The notes below the pieces were generated by a model. That model saw only the letters and a list, made by a program, of their open reading frames with translations. It made no database searches and was not told the DNA's origin. Position numbers and translations under genes: made by a program. Positions 51,968 to 60,490 of a stretch of DNA of 64,000 bases are shown one piece after another (within the stretch, counting starts at the first letter, position 1; every line of letters begins with the position of its first letter). The stretch comes from Stentor coeruleus (Eukaryota; Ciliophora; Heterotrichea; Heterotrichida; Stentoridae): assembly GCA_001970955.1 (NCBI GenBank), contig MPUH01000085.1, positions 50,251 through 114,250 on the forward strand, written 5' to 3'.

Positions 51968-53047
51968 TTAGTGATAGTACCCACGAGCTTGTAGATGTCT
52001 TCTACGGATTTCCTTTTTTTTCTTTGATATATCTGTATAGATTCTATCACGGTATTCGCGGATAGAAAATTTCTTATCATCGTTTATAGAAATAGTTATT
52101 GTACGATTGCAAGCAGGTTCATCATCAGGGTTATGGAACTGAGCAACATAAGGATGTCTTAAGCATTGTTCTATTGTTAATCTTTTGCTTGGGTTAAACT
52201 GAAGAAGTTTTCTAACCAAATCCAAAGCGTCATCACTAGCTGAAGGGAAAAAATCATGGTAAGTTTTTGCCCTTCCTGGAGGTAAACTATCAAGCATAGT
52301 TGAGGCTAAGTTGCTCTGAATAGACTCAATATCTTCAGCTGAAGGTCTTCCTGTTAATTCAAGTATCCTGTCTAATTGATTAAGTGTTGATGTCCCAGGG
52401 AAAATTGGCTTGCCATGAAGCATTTCCCCAATTATACACCCAAGACTCCACATATCTACAGCTTTTGAGTATTTTGTTGACCCTAATAAAATCTCAGGAG
52501 CTCTATACCAACGAGTTGCAACATAGTCTGTGAGAACTGCATTAGAACCTTCTTCTTGAGATGCTACAGAACGGGCAAGTCCAAAATCAGCAACTTTAAC
52601 CAAGCATTCAGAATTAAGAAGAATATTTGATGGTTTTAAATCTCGATGAAGCAATTGTCCTGTGTGCATGTATTTTAAAGCTTTGAGGATTTGATAAGTT
52701 ACGTATTGCTTATGGATTTCTTCTAGTATGTTAGCCCGGATCACTGCATGAAGATCAGTTTCCATAAAGTCAAAAACGAGGTATATATCCCTGTCGTTTT
52801 CTGCTCTGATTACGTTGAGTAAACGGATGATGTTTTCGTGGCCATTAAGTTCTTGTAAGAACATAATCTCTCTGAATGTCCTTTGCGCATCAGTTGCATT
52901 TTGAAAAGCGTCAAAGACTTTTTTCAAAGCTATCACTTCACGGGTTTTTTTGTCGATTGCTTTCCAAACTATTCCATAAGCACCCTTACCGAGTTTTTGC
53001 AGAATTTCGTACTTTCTCAGTATGTGGGTTTCAATATCTTCACTCAT
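51968..53047 (-). CDS. MAPK15: MAPK15 (ERK7/8)-like MAP kinase with TDY activation loop
   Basis: The protein has 359 aa with all kinase motifs: GKGAYG 20-25, ALKK 40-43, HRDLKPSN 134-141, DFG 154-156 and RWYRAPE. The activation-loop motif is T-D-Y (173-175), where animal ERK7/8 has TEY. The opening IETHILRKYEILQKLGKGAY and the KKVFDAFQNATDAQRTFREI segment are typical of ERK7/8. The long C-terminal tail of animal MAPK15 is absent; about 35 basic residues follow the kinase core. ERK7/8 kinases act at basal bodies and in ciliogenesis. AATATAAAA directly precedes the ATG. Confidence 0.88.
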   Translation of the reverse strand: MSEDIETHILRKYEILQKLGKGAYGIVWKAIDKKTREVIALKKVFDAFQNATDAQRTFREIMFLQELNGHENIIRLLNVIRAENDRDIYLVFDFMETDLHAVIRANILEEIHKQYVTYQILKALKYMHTGQLLHRDLKPSNILLNSECLVKVADFGLARSVASQEEGSNAVLTDYVATRWYRAPEILLGSTKYSKAVDMWSLGCIIGEMLHGKPIFPGTSTLNQLDRILELTGRPSAEDIESIQSNLASTMLDSLPPGRAKTYHDFFPSASDDALDLVRKLLQFNPSKRLTIEQCLRHPYVAQFHNPDDEPACNRTITISINDDKKFSIREYRDRIYTDISKKKKEIRRRHLQARGYYH

Positions 53048-53798
53048 TTTTATATTGAAAAAACCTGGAAAATGGGTAAAATTTATAGATTATTTTATTT
53101 TTTTGGATGATGCAAAAATTCATTTATTGTAGTTTTACTCAGCAAAGCTAGGGGTTAATAAGGTATAAAAAGATTTTAAACAAAAAAAAATGTGATAAGA
53201 AATAAAAGGCTATTATTTCTCTTTGTTAGAATATAATAAAAAAATATTTAGAAAACAAAGAGGTTGATAGGGAAATTTGCAGATTGTTAAGAAATGCTTT
53301 ATAGTATTTGGGAATATGCTCGTGAATATAACTGGAGGGTTGGCAAAAAATTGAAATTATGAGTGAAAATACCCAAAATACGTTTGTTTAGAAAGTGTGT
53401 TTTTACAAAAAATTAAAATTTATCAGTTAAGAATAATAGAAGTTGGTGAAAAATCAATAGACTAAGATCTAGAATGTGTGTTTGCTATAAAGATAAGTTT
53501 ATATGGCTATTCAAGAAAGTATTATCAATCATACTTATATTTATCTACAAACTCAATTAGTCTGAATATGAAAAGTCAAATACCCATTATTTAAATACTC
53601 AAATAGTCCTTACTAACTATATAATACAATAAAAACATATTAAACTATACAAAATAGTTTTAAAACCTATTAAAAATTCTTAAAAATAAAACATAACTTA
53701 CAAGCATAAAAAAGTTTTTAAATCAAAATGACTATATCCTCTTTCAAAAATCTTGTTTTAATTTCATATCAAAAAATTACGGCATAATTTTGATATAA
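53048..53798. other. Divergent intergenic region with mirrored skew
   Basis: G-rich on the left, moving to A/C-rich on the right, as expected for two divergent 5' flanks. No gene is seen. Confidence 0.5.
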
Positions 53799-54485
53799 AT
53801 GAAAAAATTTACTCTGTATCAGTTCACGAACTATAGCAGTCTTTTAGTCCTAGGGATTTTATACATGAATTTTATAGGAGTCTGTGTATTTAGTATAACT
53901 TGTGGATCATATATTCCAACTTTATCATATTTGGCAACATTTCGTACCCATGATGTAATAGTTGTCCTAGCTTTAACCTTATTTGCATTTACACTTATAC
54001 CAGTCTTCGTATCTTTTCATATAAAAACTTATAGAGATCTTACAATAGATGAAGTAATATTCATGGTTATGCTTGAAATAGCTATTATTATGCTGATTAT
54101 TGCAGAAGGACTTGTAGATGAATCTAATGGTATCGAATTCAATCCAGTAGATGATCTCCATCACTTTTTATCAATGATACTGTGTATAATTGTAATTGCA
54201 TGGGTCTACTACGCGCTTAATTTTATTGAAATGGCTGAAATAAGTGCAGGTGAAAAATATAAACTTTATATGTGCTGGATTGTATATAAGGTAGGGTTAG
54301 TTTTCACTTTACTAACTCTCTACGAATGGTTCTTCAGCTATACAATCTACAACAACATTCTTACTAACACTTTCGTCGAAAGCCTTTGCGAGTGGACTTT
54401 AATCATAATAGCAATCCGTTTCCCAGTTTTCTTAAGCAAACCCCTAAACTACTCCATCAAATTATCATCCAAAGATAAAACCTAA
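53799..54485 (+). CDS. Six-TM membrane protein, unknown
   Basis: The protein has 228 aa. Six hydrophobic segments run through most of its length (LLVLGILYMNFIGVCVFSIT, VIVVLALTLFAFTLIPVFVS, IFMVMLEIAIIMLIIAEGLV, FLSMILCIIVIAWVYYALNF, YKVGLVFTLLTLYEWFF, WTLIIIAIRFPVFL). The form resembles Frag1/DRAM-type small membrane proteins, but I cannot confirm the family. The 3' end is 27 nt from the convergent CFAP58 gene. Confidence 0.7.
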   Translation: MKKFTLYQFTNYSSLLVLGILYMNFIGVCVFSITCGSYIPTLSYLATFRTHDVIVVLALTLFAFTLIPVFVSFHIKTYRDLTIDEVIFMVMLEIAIIMLIIAEGLVDESNGIEFNPVDDLHHFLSMILCIIVIAWVYYALNFIEMAEISAGEKYKLYMCWIVYKVGLVFTLLTLYEWFFSYTIYNNILTNTFVESLCEWTLIIIAIRFPVFLSKPLNYSIKLSSKDKT

Positions 54486-54512
54486 CCCTAAGTATTACAA
54501 AAATTATATCTT

Positions 54513-57038
54513 TTAATTATTTTCTCTTTCAGCTCTTTTCTTTTCATAATATTTCCTTTTATATTCTTGCAATTCTTTTGTCTGTCTTTCAATCTCATCT
54601 TTATATTCATTAACTTGTGAATGAAACATATTTAATTCACTTGCAATACTTTTCATTTTCCTTGTAGTCTCTCTAAGTTTCTGTTTATAAAAACTCAACT
54701 CTCTAGCAACATCTACTCCAGGTTGTTTTTCCATTATTTCCTCAACTTCAACTAATAATTTATCTTTTTCTTGTATTAAAACATCGAATTCTACAACTTG
54801 TTCAGTTTTACTTATAAGCCTATGTTGTAAAGTTTCAACTTTTGATAACAACTCAAACTCAGGAGGATCTTTTCCTTCAAGTTCTTGATATCTATTTGTG
54901 TTCATTGAGTTCTCAAGTTCTTCTGATAAAGCTTTAACTTTAGTTCTTTCTTGTAATAATTCTTCTTCTAATAAAAACACTTGTTGTTTAAGGTCTTCTA
55001 TTTGAGCGGCCATACGATTGGCTATAGTAAGTTCACGATTAAGATCAGCGATTTTGAACTTTATAAGTCTTATATCGACAATACGTTCTTGATACATGAC
55101 CTCACCTTTTGCTAAAGCGCTTTGCTGTATTTTAATTTTCTCATACAAAAGAGCTAATTCATCATTTTTTCTTATAAGTTGGGTTCCAAGTAAATCTCTT
55201 TGATTAATAATTTTTTCATATTGTTCTTTTTGGGCTATTCTTTCATTATCAGCAGCAACGATAATTTCTTTTAGTTTTATAGCTTCGTTTATTAAATTCA
55301 TTTTCCTGTTTTTCAGTTCGAAAATGTTCTTTTCGATTTTCTCTTTGTTTAATTTTATCCCTTCGTTTGTGCTTGAAATCTTTGACGCCATGGACTGTTT
55401 TTCTTTTAGATCAGCAGATTTAGCTTCGATTTCTTCTTTAAGTTGCTCGATTTGATGATGATAGATTTTGAAATTTCTTCTAAGCTCAGCGATCATATCT
55501 TGGCTTTCGATTAGATTTTTTGAGTATAAGTTTCTATCGCTTCTCACTGCTTCACATAAATTTTGTTGTTGTTTAAGCTTAGCTTCAGCTTCTAAATTTT
55601 TCTTTTGCAACTCGGCAATTAGATTGTTTTTTAGTTTAACTTCTTCTAAACATTGCATGTATTTAGCATTAGCTTGTGAGGCTTCAATGCCGAATTTTTC
55701 TTTGATTTTACTTAGTCTTATTATATCTTGATATTGTTTAGCAGCATCTTCTTCTTTTTCTCTAATTTCATTTCTAAGGATTTCTTCAGCTTTAGCTTTG
55801 TCAGTGATTTCTTCTTGTTTTTTCTTTGTGTCTTCTTCGACATTTCTAACATTTTCATCCATTTTCTTCAGGTCTTCTTCTAATGAACTGATAACTTTTC
55901 TATCTTCTTCAGCTTGACGTTTAGCGGATTCTATGACTTTGCCCAGGTTGTGAATATTTTGTTTGGCTACATCTTTTTGTAAATTAGCATCTGATATTGC
56001 GTCATTAAGGTTTTTACTTGTCCTTTTAACTTTTATTATTTCTCTTGTTAGTCCTTGGTTTTCTTGTCTGATAAGTAGGATTTTATGTTCAAGTTCTTGT
56101 AAATAACTAATACGTTCACGTTTTTTTTGATCTAATTCTTTGTTATGTTCTGCTATGCTTTTCTGATTAGCTTCAAGAGTTTTTGTGGTTTCTCTACACG
56201 TTTTTATCATATTTTCTAAATCTTTTAAGGTACCATTCAATTTAGTGAGATCTTGTTTTTTGTTTTCAAGATCATTCAGACAATCTTCATTTATTTTTTG
56301 TCGTTTTTGATCTTCTTCTTCAAGTTCAATGCGCTTTTTTTTAGCCTGTTCCAATTCACTTTCAAGTCTTTTCCTTCTCCTTTCTTCACGATCCGTATTG
56401 CTTTTACTATTCGCAATGATTTCTTTAATATTCTTTTTTTCGCTTTCCAAATGTGTTACTTCTGTTTCTAATTTCAACTGTTTTTCTGATTGAATCGCAT
56501 TATCTGCCTGAAGTTTTGCATATGTCGCATGCTGTGCTTCACGTTCTTTAAGTAAATTCTGTTTTTCTTGCAAAAGGTCATTAATTGTTGTTTTTTGGTC
56601 TACAGCAATCCCAGCACCTTGTTCTACGATTTTACCAAGCTTGTGCAATTCTTGTTTTAAGTTTTGGATGGTCTGTTTGCTTCTTTGTTCCATTTCATTG
56701 TGGTGGTCAACAAGCTTCCATGCCTGCTCAACTTCATTTTTGAGTTTTTTGATTTCGTCACTGTCCTTCTGGGCCATTTTCAAAGCTTCCTGAACATTTC
56801 TAGCATTGACTTGTATGTCTCTGTTTAGGTCTTTGCACTTTTTGATAAGCCTTTTTTCGATTTCATGAGAACGTTTTAGTGTTCTATGAAGCTTTTCATA
56901 GTCTTGACGGAATTTTTCAAGGGTTTGATCCCCTTGCATTTCTTGGAGCATAAGATTAAAATCTCTCTCCAGCGCCTCATATTCTGTTGGCGCCAAGTCT
57001 AGGTCTTGGAGGACTTTATCGAGGCCTTCATCTGCCAT
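54513..57038 (-). CDS. CFAP58: CFAP58 (CCDC147) ciliary coiled-coil protein
   Basis: The protein has 841 aa, against about 870 in human, and is one long coiled coil. It opens with the family block ALERDFNLMLQEMQGDQTLE and FRQDYEKLHRTLKRS. It holds the highly conserved central run KLKQQQNLCEAVRSDRNLYS, then LIRKNDELALLYEKIKIQQS, and ends with ARELSFYKQKLRETTRKMK and ASELNMFHSQVNEYKDEIE. CFAP58 is needed for motile cilia and flagella and for sperm midpiece assembly in mammals. The call is firm. TATATAAAAAT directly precedes the ATG. Confidence 0.96.
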   Translation of the reverse strand: MADEGLDKVLQDLDLAPTEYEALERDFNLMLQEMQGDQTLEKFRQDYEKLHRTLKRSHEIEKRLIKKCKDLNRDIQVNARNVQEALKMAQKDSDEIKKLKNEVEQAWKLVDHHNEMEQRSKQTIQNLKQELHKLGKIVEQGAGIAVDQKTTINDLLQEKQNLLKEREAQHATYAKLQADNAIQSEKQLKLETEVTHLESEKKNIKEIIANSKSNTDREERRRKRLESELEQAKKKRIELEEEDQKRQKINEDCLNDLENKKQDLTKLNGTLKDLENMIKTCRETTKTLEANQKSIAEHNKELDQKKRERISYLQELEHKILLIRQENQGLTREIIKVKRTSKNLNDAISDANLQKDVAKQNIHNLGKVIESAKRQAEEDRKVISSLEEDLKKMDENVRNVEEDTKKKQEEITDKAKAEEILRNEIREKEEDAAKQYQDIIRLSKIKEKFGIEASQANAKYMQCLEEVKLKNNLIAELQKKNLEAEAKLKQQQNLCEAVRSDRNLYSKNLIESQDMIAELRRNFKIYHHQIEQLKEEIEAKSADLKEKQSMASKISSTNEGIKLNKEKIEKNIFELKNRKMNLINEAIKLKEIIVAADNERIAQKEQYEKIINQRDLLGTQLIRKNDELALLYEKIKIQQSALAKGEVMYQERIVDIRLIKFKIADLNRELTIANRMAAQIEDLKQQVFLLEEELLQERTKVKALSEELENSMNTNRYQELEGKDPPEFELLSKVETLQHRLISKTEQVVEFDVLIQEKDKLLVEVEEIMEKQPGVDVARELSFYKQKLRETTRKMKSIASELNMFHSQVNEYKDEIERQTKELQEYKRKYYEKKRAERENN

Positions 57039-58166
57039 ATTTTTATATAACTGTTGGACCTAATTTAAAAAATAAGAATTTTTGGAGTATGAAATTAGTG
57101 TTGGTGTGCTTAGAAATAAGGTTTGGTAAAGAGGAGATTATATAAAGCGGTTTTGGAGGGTATTGATGATGTAAATTTGTGTAAATAAAGGGTTAATGAT
57201 TAGTTTTTTTTAAGTTTTAGGTAAGAGAAGTGGGAGATCGCTTTTTTGTTTTGGTTTAGAGAGTTTTTATATAGATATTTTTTTCGGAAATGCTGGAGTG
57301 TTTGGATTTTTATTAGGTTTTTAATAAATAGAGAAAATTATGCTTAAAAGTTTAAAAACTTTGCAAATCTGATGCATGTTTTAATATATTATATTAGAGT
57401 AGAATAAAAGCACCACATATAGATTTTTCAGATAAAAAATGTTTAAAAGCCTAGCGGAGATTTGTAAAAAGGTAGTTTTTTGTGTAGTTTGAGTATAGAA
57501 TTCATTATCGATGGTTCTGAAAAATATTGGTTTGATCAGGTTATTAGATTTTAATATTATATGGAGTTTGGTTTTATTAAGTTTGTCAAACCTGAAAAAT
57601 AAGCAATAACTCTTTCTATCATTTTTTCATTCCCAAAATTCTTTATAAATTATATCATCTACAATCTACATCAAAAATTTCAAACTAATAATATCTTTCA
57701 CCATTTCCATATCCAAAGAATCTTGAAATTTTCTTTCTTTCAAAGTTATTCTTAATTTATACAAAACTCCAACAATAAATGCATCTTTTCAAATCTACAT
57801 GCTCTTCAAATTTCCCTGAAACACCTAAAAACTCCTCTTAGACCTTTCAAAAAAAAAAACTATAATTTTTTTTTCTTTTGATCTTATGTCTCTAATAAAA
57901 AACCTAAACTAATTTTCACTATTTCAATATTAAAATACAAAAATTTATCAAAATAAACCTCAAACACCTTATCCTTAAAAAACTTATATTCACATAAAAC
58001 CTTTAAAAATTATCTATAGATAACTATCCAAAAAAATCATAAAAAACCAAGCTTAAACATCAAAATGTTTAACTTTTAATCATACAAAACCAAAAATTAA
58101 AAATATCCCTATACAAATCAAGCACTTTAGATTAAAAAAAATTTAATTCCTAATAATTTACAAATA
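57039..58166. other. Divergent intergenic region with mirrored skew
   Basis: 57061-57300 has about 63 G and 6 C on the plus strand. The right part (from about 57600) turns C-rich and G-poor. No gene is seen. Confidence 0.55.
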
Positions 58167-59123
58167 ATGGAAACTTATTACAACAAAAACATAGCTAGTT
58201 CAAAATGCACCCGCAAAAGCCTTATCACTTCTAGTCCGCGTGTAAAATACCCCGACTGCGAACACCTAATAGACTCAAAAGAAAACACAAAAAGGGCCCA
58301 AAGCGAAAAAAAACCTAAAAAACCCTTTCAAGAGCGAAAAAGCGAAATCAAAAAAATCAAAAAACCAGAAGAAGAGAAAAAACTCTCACTAAAAAAAACC
58401 TTCGCTGAAAAAACAAGAAAACCCACAAAAAAACCAACAAAATCGATCAACTTCCCTACACGCCCAAAAGCCAAAAACCCAGTACCCTGCAAAAAAAGAG
58501 GCAAAAAGAAACCGACTGAAAATCCCAAAACCCACAAAAAACCCTTAGTTAATTCCCACCCAACTCAGCGCCAGTATCAAGAGTTTTACTCAGACTCAAA
58601 CAATCTTTTCGATGAAGCCTTTTTTTCCGACTCATTTGAAAGAGAAAACTCAGGAGACTATCCTGTTTTTGGTTTCAACCCAGTATATTTACCAACTCAT
58701 GGATATTTATTAGAAGAAAATTATGAAAGACCTATATTAAACAGAGTTTCTAACAATTTACTCAATTTGTTTTTCGATAATATTCCTGGGTTTACTGAAG
58801 TTGAATTTGCCCCAGTTGGGGATTTTAGAAGTGATTCGAGGACTTTTAGTATTGCAGAAATTTTGAATCATTTGGTATCTTTGCATCCTGAAAGAGCTAC
58901 TCCTGCTAATCCGATTGCTGTATCACAGATACCTAGTGTTATTATGAGTCAAGGGTTGTTAAAAGATAATTCTACTTGTGCGATTTGTCAGGAAGATTAT
59001 GATGTTGGAGAAACACTTAAGAAACTTCAGTGTGGGCATATTTATCATGAAAACTGCTTGAAACCGTGGTTTAGGGTTAAAGATACATGCCCTGTTTGCA
59101 GAGTTCCATTTCATATTTCGTAA
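58167..59123 (+). CDS. RING-H2 ubiquitin ligase with basic N-terminus
   Basis: The protein has 318 aa. Residues ~1-130 are highly basic (Lys/Pro/Arg) and look disordered. Residues ~271-312 form a C3H2C3 RING-H2 finger: CAICQEDYDVGETLKKLQCG, then HIYHENCLKPWF and DTCPVCRVPF. No TM segment is seen, so this is a soluble or nuclear E3 rather than a membrane one. The basic part could bind nucleic acid or tubulin tails (inference). The upstream flank is C-rich. Confidence 0.9.
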   Translation: METYYNKNIASSKCTRKSLITSSPRVKYPDCEHLIDSKENTKRAQSEKKPKKPFQERKSEIKKIKKPEEEKKLSLKKTFAEKTRKPTKKPTKSINFPTRPKAKNPVPCKKRGKKKPTENPKTHKKPLVNSHPTQRQYQEFYSDSNNLFDEAFFSDSFERENSGDYPVFGFNPVYLPTHGYLLEENYERPILNRVSNNLLNLFFDNIPGFTEVEFAPVGDFRSDSRTFSIAEILNHLVSLHPERATPANPIAVSQIPSVIMSQGLLKDNSTCAICQEDYDVGETLKKLQCGHIYHENCLKPWFRVKDTCPVCRVPFHIS

Positions 59124-59679
59124 GATAGGGTAAGAAAAGTGAAATTTTACTAATAGATGTTAATAGAATGAGTTGATTATATTTTAGGAGTTTTTAGAAG
59201 TAAAAGTTGGAGTTGGAAAAAAATTTGGAGGATTTTTTCATAATGATATGCATTTATGACTGAGGGGATTTGGTTAGTAATTCATGTATTTCATGTATAT
59301 TTCAACTTAAAACCCATTAGAAAAAGTTTTAACATAAAGCCATAACACAATATAAATACATAAAAACTAACCCAACATCAACTATAATCATATAAAAAAT
59401 CCAATTATTCTCTAAATGTATTCAAAACCCAAATCAAAAAGCACATCTTTATATTCCCCTATATAATCCTTACCCTAATCACCAAATAACCAAAAAAAAT
59501 AATCTTCCACTCATATTCCTAAAAATCATAAAAATTCTTATATCTTCAAAATCACACACTTAAAACCTAAAATCCTAGACCTTTCATATATCCCTTAACA
59601 AAAACTTACCCAAAGCTTTATTCCCAAATATCAATACTAACTATCAGGCACTATGCAATCTGTTGATTTCTAATACAAA
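59124..59679. other. Spacer between tandem plus-strand genes with a sharp skew switch
   Basis: 59121-59240 has 28 G and 2 C. 59341-59640 has 4 G and 74 C. The sign flips near 59290, so the 3' flank of one gene and the 5' flank of the next can be told apart by composition. No gene is seen. Confidence 0.7.
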
Positions 59680-60405
59680 ATGGATAGTCAAATTCTTGTC
59701 TCAGATGGTCGCATACCCAAATCTCCAAACACAATCCGTTTTGTATGTATTTCAGACTCACATTCTCGATTTTTCAATTTCCCACCAGGCGATGTTTTGC
59801 TTCATGCAGGAGATTTCACAAAAAAAGGAACTCCAGATGAAGTCTTACAATTTGCCAACTATCTAAAAACAACAAATTATCAATATAAAGTTATTATCGC
59901 AGGAAATCATGATACACCATTTGATGCAAAAAACTTTGATGAAATAATAAAGAAAAAAAGAAATCCACATCGTTGTGATCCATATGCTGTGAAAAGACTT
60001 TTAAAGGATTTTATTTATTTAGAAGATAGTTTTTTTAATGCTTTTGGATATACAATTTGGGGAACTCCATGGACAAATCAGCATTATAAAGGAGCTTTTA
60101 CAATAAAAGATATAAATAAACTAGGAGAAAAATGGGCACAAATACCTCTTGGGGTTGATATTGTTTTATCACATTCACCACCAAATGGGATTTTGGATAG
60201 AAGTAAAGATAATAGATGTTTGGGATGTCCTGTTTTAGCTGAGACTATTAAAATGATAAGGCCTAAAGTTCATGTTTTCGGGCATATTCATGAAGGGCAT
60301 GGGGTCCGGACTGTTGATGGGATTACTTATATTAATGCTAGTGTGTGTAATAATCGCTACCAGCCTATATATACTCCAATTGTATTCGATTTACCTATAA
60401 TTTAG
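59680..60405 (+). CDS. MPPED1/2-like metallophosphoesterase
   Basis: The protein has 241 aa. The calcineurin-like metal-binding blocks are complete: CISDSHSRF, HAGDFTKKG, IIAGNHDTPF, VLSHSPPNGI and VFGHIHEGHG. The IWGTPWTNQ segment and the NASVCNNRYQPIYTPIVFDL end are typical of the MPPED/239AB (UPF0046) group. These enzymes are weak 2',3'-cAMP phosphodiesterases in vertebrates, where some members lose activity through a His substitution in the GNHD/GHxH region. Here both GNHD and GHIH are kept. Confidence 0.93.
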   Translation: MDSQILVSDGRIPKSPNTIRFVCISDSHSRFFNFPPGDVLLHAGDFTKKGTPDEVLQFANYLKTTNYQYKVIIAGNHDTPFDAKNFDEIIKKKRNPHRCDPYAVKRLLKDFIYLEDSFFNAFGYTIWGTPWTNQHYKGAFTIKDINKLGEKWAQIPLGVDIVLSHSPPNGILDRSKDNRCLGCPVLAETIKMIRPKVHVFGHIHEGHGVRTVDGITYINASVCNNRYQPIYTPIVFDLPII

Positions 60406-60490
60406 ATATTTTTGAATAGAAACTAGTAAATTATAATAAAAGTTTTTATGAATTATTTTGTGTTATGTTCAAATTAGTGCATGTAAGTTT

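Noticed and set aside
54481-54500. Telomere-like CCTAACCCTAA
   Set aside because: It is a single short occurrence between two gene ends, not a repeat array at a chromosome end.
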